Counted from the first letter of the stretch, positions 16,067-23,784 are shown. The stretch: DNA of 23,784 nucleotides from an uncultured Desulfomonile sp. (GCA_937915285.1 CALDNG010000174.1:1-23784), one strand, 5' to 3'. Program-made: numbers and translations. Notes: generated by a model not told the origin, from the letters alone.

Positions 16067-17308
16067 TCATAGCTCTTCGAGAAATTCCTTCTTGACCACA
16101 GCGCCACCATCGTTCCCAAGGTTTATATAGTAGTTTTCTATCCCCGAACCGCCCTTGAAACTACTGGCCGTTCCGCTGTAGGATAACCCTGCCGGCGCAT
16201 GAAAACGCTGCTTCCCAAAAGCTACATAACAGTTGGTCGATCCGTTCACACTCCCGTTCACCCTGGAGATGTGACATTCGATCGGCATATTTAAGTCAGG
16301 TTTGATTATTGTTTCATTGACATCAGCCTCAAAATCCGCTCTGAGGAATTCCTTGTTCCAGAAGAAACAAACCGTGGCATAGGTTTTCTGAACACCGTTG
16401 ATTTCCGAACGATATTCATAACGGAGAGATCCCTCGCCTCTTTCAGGGTCAGTCTGAACTATCGCATGCGGGGCTTGCTTGAGTTTACCCAATGAAGTCG
16501 CATGATAACCGAAAGTAAAGCCGCCCAGGCGTAACATCGGAATGGTATTGTCATCAAACTGCGAGAAATCTCCGGGTATCTCGACTGATATGCTGCATTT
16601 CCAGTTGGCCGGTGGTGAGGCGCCCGGGTTTTGCCCATCAACCTGAGCCTCGGAATATATCTGGCGGAAGCGAGCATAACCGGATTTAGTTTCTCCAGAG
16701 GCTGACTGGAAGGAATCTCCAAACAGAAGGCGCTGGGGAACATCCCTAAAAGATATGAGTTTCCCATCAGTCTGTGAAAAATCAAGAACCCACACACGAT
16801 CATAGGTCTCATGAGGCCAGACGGACTGTCTGATTTCTGGAACGCCTAAGGATTTGGCCAATGGCAATATGTCAAGGTGCTGAGCGCAAACCAGAACCGA
16901 TTTTGAGTCCCACTCAGTGGAGGATTTCAACCATTCGACCAGTTTGCTGATTTCTCCATAGGCAAAATCATTGATGACCTTCTGTCCGAGCGCCTTTGCA
17001 AGAGGCTCCACCGTCTCCTCGCAGCGAACCGACTTTTTGCTGTCATTCGGCTTCTGAGCGATAATAGCGGCTATTACCCCCTTTTCAAGGACACGAGGAT
17101 CAGACTGGAAGAACTGGCTGAGCGCTTGGGCCCTGACCTTCCCGCGAGGGTTAAGATTGATTTTCTGTCTATCCTCAAACTTCTCTGCATGCCTAATCAA
17201 CATGATCTGCGCCGGCATGGACTGCGCCGGAAAGCAATAGGCCGTCACAATTAGGGCGCTCGCACCCGCAATGAGAACCATTCGCCTGAATAGCCTGCTA
17301 ATCTGCAT
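16067..17308 (-). CDS. Secreted histidine-phosphatase-like protein with unknown C-terminal domain
   Basis: 413 aa. A Sec-type signal peptide (residues 1-31, basic start then ASALIVTAYCFPAQS) leads into a histidine phosphatase-like domain: RHAE with Arg39-His40 (IMLIRHAEK), the second conserved His as H144 (CAQHLD), and an Arg/Glu-bearing stretch between (CEETVEPLAKALG). The branch superfamily covers phosphoesters of many kinds, so the substrate is open. From about residue 215 the protein continues with some 200 residues, beta-rich and Gly/Ser-rich at the end (GGFTFGYHATSLGKL, NGSVNGSTNCYVAFG), that I cannot place in a family. The preserved Cys25 does not sit in a good lipobox, so it is likely soluble periplasmic. 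It is followed within 1 nt by the tiny TM ORF and then the broken 5'-nucleotidase; both enzyme genes suggest periplasmic phosphate scavenging. Confidence 0.75.
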   Translation of the reverse strand: MQISRLFRRMVLIAGASALIVTAYCFPAQSMPAQIMLIRHAEKFEDRQKINLNPRGKVRAQALSQFFQSDPRVLEKGVIAAIIAQKPNDSKKSVRCEETVEPLAKALGQKVINDFAYGEISKLVEWLKSSTEWDSKSVLVCAQHLDILPLAKSLGVPEIRQSVWPHETYDRVWVLDFSQTDGKLISFRDVPQRLLFGDSFQSASGETKSGYARFRQIYSEAQVDGQNPGASPPANWKCSISVEIPGDFSQFDDNTIPMLRLGGFTFGYHATSLGKLKQAPHAIVQTDPERGEGSLRYEYRSEINGVQKTYATVCFFWNKEFLRADFEADVNETIIKPDLNMPIECHISRVNGSVNGSTNCYVAFGKQRFHAPAGLSYSGTASSFKGGSGIENYYINLGNDGGAVVKKEFLEEL

Positions 17309-17359
17309 ATTATTACCCCATAAAGTTCTGATTCGCTTCTATAAAGCATCCATCGGGAC

Positions 17360-17408
17360 CTAGAGGATCATGCCTCTCGGAATGAATTCCAGCCGCCAAA
17401 TCCTCTAG
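17360..17408. repeat. Inverted repeat upstream of the phosphatase-like gene
   Basis: CTAGAGGAT (17360-17368) and ATCCTCTAG (17400-17408) are perfect 9-bp arms with 31 nt between; a small GGAAT/ATTCC pair lies inside. It sits about 50 nt upstream of the phosphatase-like start and 190 nt downstream of the tRNA, so it could be an operator or a leader hairpin. No T-run accompanies it. Confidence 0.35.
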
Positions 17409-17600
17409 TTGATTTTAACCTTAATGCCGGTTTGGGTAAAGGCCCGGGATGATGATATGCCCCCCGAGGCAAGCCGTATGGACTAAGCGCCACCAGGTCA
17501 AAGAAATGCCATTTTAGACGAAGTTGAGTTCCTCTCAGCCAAAAAGACGATAAGCTTGAACGAAGGCAAAAGATGTTTCTAATTCCGGGGTAGATAAGAT

Positions 17601-17678
17601 TGGTCGGGGTGGCCAGATTCGAACTGGCGACCTCGTGCTCCCAAGGCACGCGCGCTAACCAGGCTGCGCTACACCCCG
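17601..17678 (-). tRNA. tRNA-Pro (anticodon TGG), CCA encoded
   Basis: 78 nt on the minus strand. The acceptor stem CGGGGTG pairs perfectly with CACCCCG, followed by A73 and an encoded CCA. The anticodon stem-loop is CGTGC-CTTGGGA-GCACG, giving anticodon TGG (reads CCA and other Pro codons by wobble). The T-arm is GCCAG-TTCGAAT-CTGGC and the D-arm contains AGCGCAGCCTGGTTAGCGC. All arms are intact. No copy of its 3' end was found elsewhere in the window, so there is no sign of an integrated element at this locus. Confidence 0.97.
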
Positions 17679-17812
17679 CCGGATGAGACTTGACTGAATT
17701 TGTAATAATAACAACCGGAGCTTCGCCTGACAACCATTATTTTAAGGACAAGCCATTTTTTTGACTGTCCTGTTGATATTTCCTGTTGGTGGTTCAGGGA
17801 AATGAACAAGGA

Positions 17813-18433
17813 TCAGTCCCTGGATGTCGCCTCAAGGGCCTTCAGTTCCCTTATCAGCATTTGCATGGCCTTGGCCCTGTGGCTTACCAAGTTTTTGGTC
17901 TGTTTATCCATTTGCGCGAAAGTCAGTCCTGAGGGTTCATAAAGAAATATTGGATCATATCCAAAACCGTTTTCTCCAATTGGCGCAGTGGTTATCAATC
18001 CATCACATTCGGCCTTGAGAACTATCTCTTCATCCTGTTCAATCACAAGCGCCAGCACACAGACAAACCTTGCTGTTCGTCTATCTGGAGGGATTTCTCT
18101 CATTTCTTCGAGTATTTTCTGATATCTCAGGCTATCCGGTACATCTTCGCCGGCATATCTGGCAGACAACACACCGGGTCTTCCATCAAGAGCATCGACG
18201 CAAAGTCCCGAATCGTCCGCGAGGGTTGGGATACCGGTGAATCCAAATATTTCCCTGGCTTTTTTCAGAGCGTTATCTTCGAAGGTGGCGCCGTCTTCAA
18301 TTACTTCCGGAGCCTTCTCAAAATCTGCAAGGGTCATAAAGTCGATCGTCAAACCGTCAAGCATATCTTTCAGTTCTCGGACCTTTCCCTTATTCCGAGT
18401 GGCCACGAGTATTTTTTTCGGAAAATTTACCAT
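17813..18433 (-). CDS. rdgB: Non-canonical purine NTP pyrophosphatase (RdgB/HAM1)
   Basis: 206 aa, usual size. It hydrolyses ITP, dITP and XTP to the monophosphates, keeping deaminated purines out of DNA and RNA. Motifs in order: ATRNKGKVREL near the start, EDGATFEDNALKKA, the active-site segment LADDSGLCVDALDGRPGVLS, GENGFGYDPIFLYEP, and SHRAKAM near the end (SHRGKA in most homologues, so Gly to Ala here). AAAGGA lies eight nt ahead of the ATG. It lies 81 nt downstream of the meaB-type GTPase on the same strand and may be cotranscribed with it. Stop TGA. Confidence 0.95.
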   Translation of the reverse strand: MVNFPKKILVATRNKGKVRELKDMLDGLTIDFMTLADFEKAPEVIEDGATFEDNALKKAREIFGFTGIPTLADDSGLCVDALDGRPGVLSARYAGEDVPDSLRYQKILEEMREIPPDRRTARFVCVLALVIEQDEEIVLKAECDGLITTAPIGENGFGYDPIFLYEPSGLTFAQMDKQTKNLVSHRAKAMQMLIRELKALEATSRD

Positions 18434-18514
18434 TTATGGATCCTTTAGAAGAACTGAACACAAACAATCTAACATTGACCAGCGGTTGATTCACGGGCCG
18501 GCGTTCAGGGCGCC

Positions 18515-19468
18515 TTAACGTCCAAAAGCCTTTCTGGTTAGCGAGATTCCTGTTTCATAAGGATTTGTCCTGCCTTCAACAACCTCGTTGACCGCAAGCT
18601 CCAGGCTTTCGAGACCACCGATCCTCATGAGAGCTTCTTCAACTACTTTATCCCTAAAAAGATCAAAGACCTGATTCCTAATCCTTGATCTCTGACGTTT
18701 GAGCATACCTTCCTGGCCCTTGTCCCTAAGAAAACTTCGGTGACTAAGTATGGCGTTAAAAACGTCATCCACGCCTGCGTCCTGTGTGGCGACTGACTGT
18801 ATGACCGGCGGGCTCCAGCCGGAAGCGTTATATCTGTCACCTGAAATATTTAGCATGGACTTGAGTTCGCGGACAGTCTTCGACGCCCCTTCCCTGTCGG
18901 CCTTGTTTACCACAAAAATGTCCCCAATCTCCATCAAGCCGGCCTTTATCGCCTGTATGTCGTCTCCCATCCCTGGAATTGTCACAAGCACGGTTGTATG
19001 AGCGCTATGGACAATGTCCACCTCATCCTGGCCTACTCCAACAGTCTCAACTATGATGGTGTCTTTTCCCATGGCGTCAAGGACGATGATGGCGTCGGCT
19101 GTGGACCTGGTCAGACCACCGAATTTGCCTCGTGTTGCTAGAGACCGTATGAAAACACCTTCATCCATAAAATGCTTTTGCATCCTGATTCTGTCACCGA
19201 GGATGGCGCCACCGGAGAAGGGACTGGTAGGATCAATTGCCAGCACACCGACCTTCTCACCCAGCAACCTCAGCCTGGCGACTATTCTGTCCACAAGAGT
19301 CGACTTGCCAACGCCGGGTGAGCCGGTGAATCCTATTATGTGCGCATTTCTGGTGTGTTCATATAGAATTGAAAGATCCTTGATCACCTCAGGATCGCCA
19401 TCATCTATTCGTCGTATCAGCTTGGCGGCTGCGCGTACATCGCCCTCCAGTACCTTTTCAATAGTCAA
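18515..19468 (-). CDS. meaB: MeaB/ArgK-type GTPase, methylmalonyl-CoA mutase chaperone
   Basis: 317 aa from TTG at 19468. MeaB-type GTPases guard and reload B12-dependent mutases such as methylmalonyl-CoA mutase. Motifs: Walker A GSPGVGKS at 49-56, LAIDPTSPFSGGAILGDRIRM, the switch segment ETVGVGQDEVDI, base specificity NKAD, and a C-terminal dimerisation part ending TNPYETG. The start was chosen because AGAGG sits six nt ahead of the TTG and because relatives begin at this point; the frame could reach a TTG at 19507, which has no ribosome-binding site. No mutase gene is in the window, so the partner (methylmalonyl-, ethylmalonyl- or isobutyryl-type mutase) is unknown. Stop TAA. Confidence 0.9.
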   Translation of the reverse strand: MTIEKVLEGDVRAAAKLIRRIDDGDPEVIKDLSILYEHTRNAHIIGFTGSPGVGKSTLVDRIVARLRLLGEKVGVLAIDPTSPFSGGAILGDRIRMQKHFMDEGVFIRSLATRGKFGGLTRSTADAIIVLDAMGKDTIIVETVGVGQDEVDIVHSAHTTVLVTIPGMGDDIQAIKAGLMEIGDIFVVNKADREGASKTVRELKSMLNISGDRYNASGWSPPVIQSVATQDAGVDDVFNAILSHRSFLRDKGQEGMLKRQRSRIRNQVFDLFRDKVVEEALMRIGGLESLELAVNEVVEGRTNPYETGISLTRKAFGR

Positions 19469-19697
19469 GGGATTCCTCTCATGTCGGTCCGGTATACGGG
19501 GAAACAAACGGATGGAAGTTCTTCACCCAGTAAGAGCTTGCTCCTGAACCTCATTGGTAGGAAGGAAGTCCGGAATTGTCAACTAGAATCGCCTTAAGTC
19601 AAAATCAATCCACAAGATTTTCGCAATTGCATCAAACGATTGGAAATAGTTGGAAGAATGTTGTAGACTTGCGGCTTTAGCGAGAGGATTCTTGTAA

Positions 19698-20699
19698 ATG
19701 TCTCAAAAATATGAACAATTCCTTGGGTCTGATCCGGGACTCTCCGTGGACCTAACAGATTCCGGGGCTTCCCCGCATACGCTCAAGACTACGGATGGGT
19801 TCGAGTTCGTGGTGAGCGCTGATGACTTTAACCATTTCTACAGGCCAGTCGGTGACAGAACCCCTTCGAGATGGATGAATCTTGTCACGGATTCAGAAAC
19901 CGGCCTGATAGACACTAGAATCATTGGCCCCATAGTTGATCTTATTCATCAGTTCGAAAAGGCGTTCAACGACTTCACCAAGGCCAGGGCATTTTTGAGA
20001 TGGTCAGCCAAAAAGATTCAGGAAGATGAAAAGGATTTCCCAGTAAAGGCGCGCAAGAGAATTGACGATTTGGCCAAGTCACCTCACCTGGTGTCAGAGG
20101 AGGATATAGGTCGTCTGCTCAGGCTTGATCAAAAGCAAAAAGAGTTATTGATGAGTGACACCTGCGCTGAAATATTGTGGCCGGTGGGCAAGCAATCGGA
20201 TGAACCTGTGGCAGAGCCTGCTGTGTCCAGTGAGAAAAAGCCTGAAAAAAAAGTAGGCAAAGGCTCGGGAAAGACCGTAAAAACAATCTCTCAACGGATG
20301 AAGAACGTTGAAATGGAAATCAGTGGAAATACTCTGATCATTCGTGTGGACCTTTCACAGGACTTTGGGCCATCCAAATCGGGCCGCAACAACATAGTGG
20401 CAACAACTGAGGGTAACAAGACCATTTCCGGAAGAGAAGAACGCATTGGAATGACCGTTTACAGGGAAATCGATCCAAAGCTTGTAAAAAAGGGCGCAAA
20501 AGATTCATTCAAGAACTTGCGCATGGAGGTCGAAAAAGATAATTTGATACTGTTTATAGACCTTCAGGCTGAGATTGGCCCTTCAAAATCCGGCAAAAAC
20601 CTGATCATAGCCTCTACAGGGGGAAATCAGCTAGTCCTTGGTCGGCCTGAAAAAATCGGTTTGAATGTTTATAGAGCCATTAAAGGCGATGGGTCGTAA
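19698..20699 (+). CDS. Unknown protein with tandem GPSKSG modules
   Basis: 333 aa. Three parts: an N-terminal domain (about 1-165) with no recognisable family, a Lys/Pro/Glu-rich linker (about 170-200, EKKPEKKVGKGSGK), and two copies of a module of about 58 residues at 201-258 and 271-328. Each copy has the pattern (M/L)(E/R)MEV...NTL, D(L)S.DFGPSKSG, N(L/I)IVA(T/S)T.GN, (G)RPEKIGLNVYR: copy A reads DFGPSKSGRNNIVATTEGN, copy B reads EIGPSKSGKNLIIASTGGN. Standalone proteins of this module occur in many bacteria and archaea as small conserved unknowns. The GPSKSGK string resembles a P-loop but lacks the fold context, so nucleotide binding is not claimed. AGAGGA lies about nine nt upstream of ATG. 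Stop TAA. It is monocistronic, divergent from meaB. Confidence 0.8.
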   Translation: MSQKYEQFLGSDPGLSVDLTDSGASPHTLKTTDGFEFVVSADDFNHFYRPVGDRTPSRWMNLVTDSETGLIDTRIIGPIVDLIHQFEKAFNDFTKARAFLRWSAKKIQEDEKDFPVKARKRIDDLAKSPHLVSEEDIGRLLRLDQKQKELLMSDTCAEILWPVGKQSDEPVAEPAVSSEKKPEKKVGKGSGKTVKTISQRMKNVEMEISGNTLIIRVDLSQDFGPSKSGRNNIVATTEGNKTISGREERIGMTVYREIDPKLVKKGAKDSFKNLRMEVEKDNLILFIDLQAEIGPSKSGKNLIIASTGGNQLVLGRPEKIGLNVYRAIKGDGS

Positions 20700-20835
20700 C
20701 CAAATCTTGCTGAAGAGTGATAATCGAGGGCCCCGATGAACGCCTGATATTGCTTTTGGATGGTTTGAGTTTTACTTATTTATATATGTAGGTTGGATCT
20801 GAGTTTTGGTTCACAATAGCTAGGAGGCTTTAAAC

Positions 20836-21348
20836 ATGTTTGTATTTGGAACAGCAGATGATGTTTTTGCCATGGCGGTAAGAATTGAAGAAAACGGTAA
20901 GACTTTTTATACCGGGGCTGCAGAAATGGCAAAAGAACCAGCGACAAAAAACCTGTTCAGTGATCTTGCGGCCATGGAAGCAGGGCATATAGACGCATTC
21001 AGGTCCTTGCGCGCCGCTCTACCCGATTCAGACCTTTCCAACATCGTATGGGATCCCGAAGGTCTTGCTGAAAGTTATTTACAGGCCACCGCTGACACCC
21101 ATGTATTCACAGTCGAAGCAGCAGATTCCAGGTTAAAAAAGATCAAGAACCCCATGGAAGTTCTGGACATGGCGATACAGTTCGAGAAAGATTCAGTCGC
21201 ATTTTTCATAGGTATGAAAGAATTACTCCCTGATCCGTCAGGCAAGGGTGAAGTGGACAAATTGATAAAGGCCGAAATGGAGCACATCAAAATGCTATCG
21301 GTGGCAGCCAGGAATTTCTCAGAAACAGGAGTAGCCGGGATAGCCTAG
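20836..21348 (+). CDS. Ferritin-like/rubrerythrin-type diiron protein
   Basis: 170 aa, a four-helix-bundle ferritin-like protein. Putative iron ligands: Glu18 (RIEENG), Glu48 and His51 (MEAGH), Glu117 (QFEKDS), Glu147 and His150 (EMEHIKM), the usual E / ExxH / E / ExxH arrangement. There is no rubredoxin domain, so it is not a full rubrerythrin; peroxide or oxygen detoxification, or iron handling, are the usual roles. AGGAGG lies eight nt before the ATG. A strong terminator follows the TAG at 21346-21348. No partner gene is adjacent on the same strand. Confidence 0.85.
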   Translation: MFVFGTADDVFAMAVRIEENGKTFYTGAAEMAKEPATKNLFSDLAAMEAGHIDAFRSLRAALPDSDLSNIVWDPEGLAESYLQATADTHVFTVEAADSRLKKIKNPMEVLDMAIQFEKDSVAFFIGMKELLPDPSGKGEVDKLIKAEMEHIKMLSVAARNFSETGVAGIA

Positions 21349-21369
21349 CGTATGGTAACAGACCCCAAA

Positions 21370-21406
21370 AAAAGGCCTGCGACTTTTACGAAGTCACAGG
21401 CCTTTT
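21370..21406. terminator. Bidirectional Rho-independent terminator
   Basis: AAAAGGCCTG-C-GACTT, loop TTACG, then AAGTC-A-CAGGCCTTTT: a 15-bp stem with one C/A mismatch, preceded by an A-run and followed by T-rich sequence. The A-run makes it work on both strands, ending the ferritin-like gene from the left and the 72-aa gene from the right. Confidence 0.85.
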
Positions 21407-21439
21407 CAGTTTTGCTCTAAAATCTGGAGTCCTGGTTTA

Positions 21440-21658
21440 TTACTTGTCCCTTGTCCTGAGCGATGCGCTAATCCTGGATCCCTTTCTAGGTCCCTCAAGA
21501 AATTCAACAGTGGCCAAACATTTCCCGTCACTCTCCCCTATGCATGATAACACCATGCATTTTACAGGAACTCCCTCATCCATCATCGTTATGACATCTC
21601 CGCGAGCCATCAACTGAGCCCCTGAGAGCATCACCTGCTTTTCCTTAGGTTTTCTCAT
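21440..21658 (-). CDS. Small conserved-looking protein, unknown function
   Basis: 72 aa from ATG at 21658, no family I recognise. The sequence is basic at the start (MRKPKEK), then MARGDVITMMDEGVPVKC, VLSCIGESDGKCLATVEF and GPRKGSRISASLRT, giving a beta-rich, cytoplasmic profile that could be an SH3- or OB-like fold. Two Cys (residues 34 and 39 region, then one more) are not spaced like a zinc site. An internal ATG at 21631 with AAGGA ten nt upstream is an alternative start, giving 63 aa. It is tandem to the lipoprotein gene 32 nt upstream and ends before the bidirectional terminator. Confidence 0.55.
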   Translation of the reverse strand: MRKPKEKQVMLSGAQLMARGDVITMMDEGVPVKCMVLSCIGESDGKCLATVEFLEGPRKGSRISASLRTRDK

Positions 21659-21690
21659 AATATTACCGAATATTCCAATGGGCTGCCAAA

Positions 21691-21927
21691 TTACAATCTG
21701 TCTAGCTGATCTGTTTCCATCACCCCTGGATGGCTAATCTTGACCCTGTCTGATCCGATAGCGACCGATGGCATCACCGAAGGTAGATCGCCTGGACGTT
21801 TCACCGTTTTAGAATTAACAGCATTTTTTGGGGCCGAATTGTCTTCTTTGGCGATGTTGCGACTTGCAATAGTCGAGCAACCACCTAACACAACAACCAG
21901 AACGAAAAAACAGACCAGGAGCTTCAT
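21691..21927 (-). CDS. Small lipoprotein
   Basis: 78 aa. The signal peptide (KLLVCFFVLVVVLGGC) ends in a good lipobox, LGGC, with Cys17 as the lipidated residue; the +2 residue is Ser, which favours outer-membrane sorting. The mature part is short, hydrophilic and Lys/Pro/Asn-rich (NSAPKNAVNSKTVKRPGDLP), without a recognisable domain. GAGG lies eight nt upstream of the ATG. A good promoter sits at 21970-21999 on the same strand. Stop TAA. Confidence 0.7.
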   Translation of the reverse strand: MKLLVCFFVLVVVLGGCSTIASRNIAKEDNSAPKNAVNSKTVKRPGDLPSVMPSVAIGSDRVKISHPGVMETDQLDRL

Positions 21928-21969
21928 GGGATTGACCTCAAAACTTGAGTCTCCCTCTCTCCCAGTGTG

Positions 21970-21999
21970 ATTCTAAACACAACAACAGCCACAGGTCAA
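21970..21999 (-). promoter_or_regulatory. Sigma-70-type promoter for the lipoprotein gene
   Basis: On the minus strand TTGACC (21999-21994), 18-nt spacer, TAGAAT (21975-21970); each hexamer matches the consensus at five of six positions. The predicted transcript starts near 21963, about 36 nt before the lipoprotein ATG, and could continue into the 72-aa gene. Confidence 0.55.
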
Positions 22000-22150
22000 G
22001 CCAAAAAGGAGTTGTAAATCCGCACAACCTATTGATATCACAAAACTAACCGGAGCAGGCACGAACAGATAGGTTTATATTAACGGATAGAAGACTTCTA
22101 TACGTGATGTATCACTTTAAGTATTGATTTTTACCTGGTAGAGGCGCTTT

Positions 22151-22591
22151 TCAGGAGTCCATGAGTTTATTGAAGATAGTCTCGACTCTTTGTTCCATTT
22201 CGGATGCATCGAGTTGCGATTCATGTGTATAACCGACCAGATGAAGAATTCCGTGAATTGCTAGGTATAGCAACATCTCTTCGTGGGTGTAGTTGAGTTC
22301 TTCCGAATCGCTGATTACCCTGTCTGAACATATGACGACATCACCCAACAGGTTGGGATCAGCAGTGATTTGTCCTGCTTCAGCTTGCGAGAATGATAAG
22401 ACGTTTGTTGGCCCAGATTTCCCCCTGTACCTGAAATTTAAATCCGCCATTTTCCCCGCGTCAACTATGATGGTTGAAACTATTGTTGACTCGTCACATC
22501 CCGACTCTCTTAATACCTGCTCCATTTTCGTCTGCAACTTTTTCGTATCCAATTCTAGGGATGTCTGTTGATTGTCGATTAGTACTTCCAT
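22151..22591 (-). CDS. ybeY: Endoribonuclease YbeY (rRNA maturation)
   Basis: 146 aa from ATG 22591. YbeY is a zinc-dependent single-strand RNase required for 16S rRNA 3'-end maturation and ribosome quality control. The zinc triad is His113, His117 and His123 (HGILHLVGYTHE), and NVLSFSQAE plus GDVVICSDRV are family motifs. The longer frame to 22630 adds 13 residues that do not fit the family; AGGA eight nt before 22591 supports the shorter start. It begins inside the end of the upstream pgpH-type gene, overlapping it by 98 nt in another frame, so coupled translation is likely. The phoH-pgpH-ybeY order is common in bacteria; phoH would lie to the right of this window. Confidence 0.95.
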   Translation of the reverse strand: MEVLIDNQQTSLELDTKKLQTKMEQVLRESGCDESTIVSTIIVDAGKMADLNFRYRGKSGPTNVLSFSQAEAGQITADPNLLGDVVICSDRVISDSEELNYTHEEMLLYLAIHGILHLVGYTHESQLDASEMEQRVETIFNKLMDS

Positions 22592-23784
22592 TTTGCTTTT
22601 CCTGGTCTGGGTTTTCGGCGGGATAGTCAATCCTTGAATGCAGTATTCCCTGCAGGGCCCTGACGAGAGATTTTACCACGGCGTTGATGTCCTTCAGGGT
22701 TAAAGTGGACTGGTCGAGTTGACCATCGTTGAACATTCCCATAACCAGAGACTGCACTCTCTTCTGAATGTTACCTGGCGATGGGTCGCTCAGAGTGCGA
22801 GTAGCCGCTTCAGCGACATCCGACAGCATGACCAGGGCTGATTCCTTTGACTGTGGCAGAGGTCCCGGGTATCTGTATTTTTCCTGTGTGACCGGTTGAT
22901 GGGATTTATCACCGCGTTCCACTGCCTTGTTATAAAAGAACTTGATCAGGCTGTTTCCGTGATGTTCCTGTATGATGTCGACTATTGGAGCGCTGAGCTT
23001 GTATTCCCTGGCCTTTTCCACCCCGTTCTTTACATGTGAGACCAGGATTAGAGCGCTCATGCTTGGTTCGAGCCGGTCATGCGGGTTGATCCCGCGAACC
23101 TGGTTCTCAACAAAATAGGTGGGCTTAGTGGTTTTGCTTATTTTTCCTATATCGTGATACAAGCCTCCGACCCTTGCCAGCAGAGGATTTGCGCCGATAG
23201 CTTCGGCAGCGGCTTCAGCCAGGTTGCCCACCACCATGGAGTGATGATAGGTTCCCGGGGCCTCCAGGGCCATTCGCTTGAGTAACGGATGATTCAGATT
23301 GGCTATTTCGAGCAGCTTGATGTTAGTGGTGTAACCGAGTGGCTCCAGCAGGGGCGCCAGACCGGAAACAAACAGTCCTGAAACAACGCCACCGAGGAAA
23401 CCCAACCCGATCTCATATACGTCATTGACTGAATTCATGTTACCCAGGGCCATCTTGATGCCAAGAATGGACAACATGTTGACCAGACCAACAACCAGTC
23501 CTGCCCTCAAGACGTGGGATCTCTCAGTGACCTTGCTCACCCCGTGGAGTCCCACTATCCCTGAAATCAGGTAAAAACAGAATAGATATATATCTCCCTC
23601 GACCGAGATTGTAGCCACAATGGATGTTAGCGCACAGACTATGAAAGCTGACCGGGGATCAAGCATCAGTGAGGCCAGCATGGGGGCTGTTGAAATAGGA
23701 GCGGCAAAAAGTATTGACCTGGCGTTCACCGAACTAGTGGCCGATGCGAGAATGACTGACAGCGATGCCGTAAATTTCTCAATG
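22494..23784 (-). CDS. pgpH: 7TM-HD domain protein (PgpH/YqfF type), 5' end outside window
   Basis: About 430 C-terminal residues are visible; the frame is open to the right edge, so the true start lies outside. The visible part has the last TM helices of a 7TM domain (ISVEGDIYLFCFYLISGIVG, VVSGLFVSGLAPLLEPLGYT), then an HD domain with HHSMVVGNLAEAAAEAIGAN, GGLYHDIGKI and QEHHGNSLIKFFYNK. Relatives hydrolyse cyclic di-AMP in Gram-positive bacteria; whether a proteobacterial homologue does the same is not shown here. The N-terminal 7TMR-HDED sensor domain is not visible. The last 32 codons overlap ybeY, adding a hydrophilic Gln/Asn-rich tail (QEKQNGSTNRQSTDIPRIG) not typical of the family core. 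Stop TGA. Confidence 0.88.
   Translation of the reverse strand, partial: IEKFTASLSVILASATSSVNARSILFAAPISTAPMLASLMLDPRSAFIVCALTSIVATISVEGDIYLFCFYLISGIVGLHGVSKVTERSHVLRAGLVVGLVNMLSILGIKMALGNMNSVNDVYEIGLGFLGGVVSGLFVSGLAPLLEPLGYTTNIKLLEIANLNHPLLKRMALEAPGTYHHSMVVGNLAEAAAEAIGANPLLARVGGLYHDIGKISKTTKPTYFVENQVRGINPHDRLEPSMSALILVSHVKNGVEKAREYKLSAPIVDIIQEHHGNSLIKFFYNKAVERGDKSHQPVTQEKYRYPGPLPQSKESALVMLSDVAEAATRTLSDPSPGNIQKRVQSLVMGMFNDGQLDQSTLTLKDINAVVKSLVRALQGILHSRIDYPAENPDQEKQNGSTNRQSTDIPRIGYEKVADENGAGIKRVGM

Noticed and set aside
17601..17678. tRNA-Pro as an integration site of a genomic island
   Set aside because: No integrase and no second copy of the tRNA 3' end were seen on either side.
17368..17733. 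121-aa ORF across the tRNA gene
   Set aside because: It reads through the tRNA on the same strand and its composition is not protein-like.
20290..20690. GPSKSGK strings as Walker A motifs
   Set aside because: They lack the beta-strand/helix context and Walker B of P-loop NTPases; they belong to the repeated module.

Overview
The window looks like a chromosomal segment from a deltaproteobacterium (Desulfobacterota), probably a sulfate-reducing or syntrophic lineage. This rests on gene content: a TauE/SafE exporter with an unknown membrane partner, a dikinase-like PEP/pyruvate-binding protein, a MeaB GTPase, a rubrerythrin-like ferritin, and mixed TAG/TGA/TAA stop use at moderate GC. No 16S or other taxonomic marker is present, so the placement is inference. 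There is no transposase, integrase, CRISPR array or phage gene.

Layout. Positions 1-439 (-) hold the N-terminal part of a TonB-like protein that runs off the left edge. Next come a DUF1848-type protein with a CX3CX2C motif (592-1488, -) and recA (1793-2905, +). A signalling and transport block follows, all on the + strand: a dCache-type sensor histidine kinase and two single-domain response regulators (3145-5780), a regulatory gap with nested inverted repeats and a sigma-54-type -24/-12 promoter, a TauE/SafE-family exporter with a two-TM partner (6038-8054), and a dikinase-like protein whose PEP domain is replaced by an unrecognised domain (8317-10971). This last gene overlaps a convergent beta-helix (hexapeptide-like) gene (10949-12373, -). 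comM follows (12716-14245, +) with a run of ten G at its ribosome-binding site.

From 14352 to 17308 (-) lie a 5'-nucleotidase interrupted by one in-frame TAG, a possibly frameshifted tiny membrane ORF, and a secreted histidine-phosphatase-like protein. Then come tRNA-Pro(TGG), rdgB and a meaB-type GTPase (all -). On the + strand follow a protein with a tandem GPSKSG module and a ferritin-like protein with a clear terminator. The right end (-) has a 72-aa protein, a small lipoprotein, ybeY, and the 3' part of a 7TM-HD (PgpH-type) gene that overlaps ybeY by 98 nt.

Working together: recA, comM, rdgB, ybeY and the tRNA are housekeeping. The most coherent uncharacterised unit is 3145-10971, where a periplasmic/extracellular sensor with two receivers sits beside a sigma-54-promoted exporter pair and a phosphotransfer-type enzyme. 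A functional link between them is inferred from position and orientation only.
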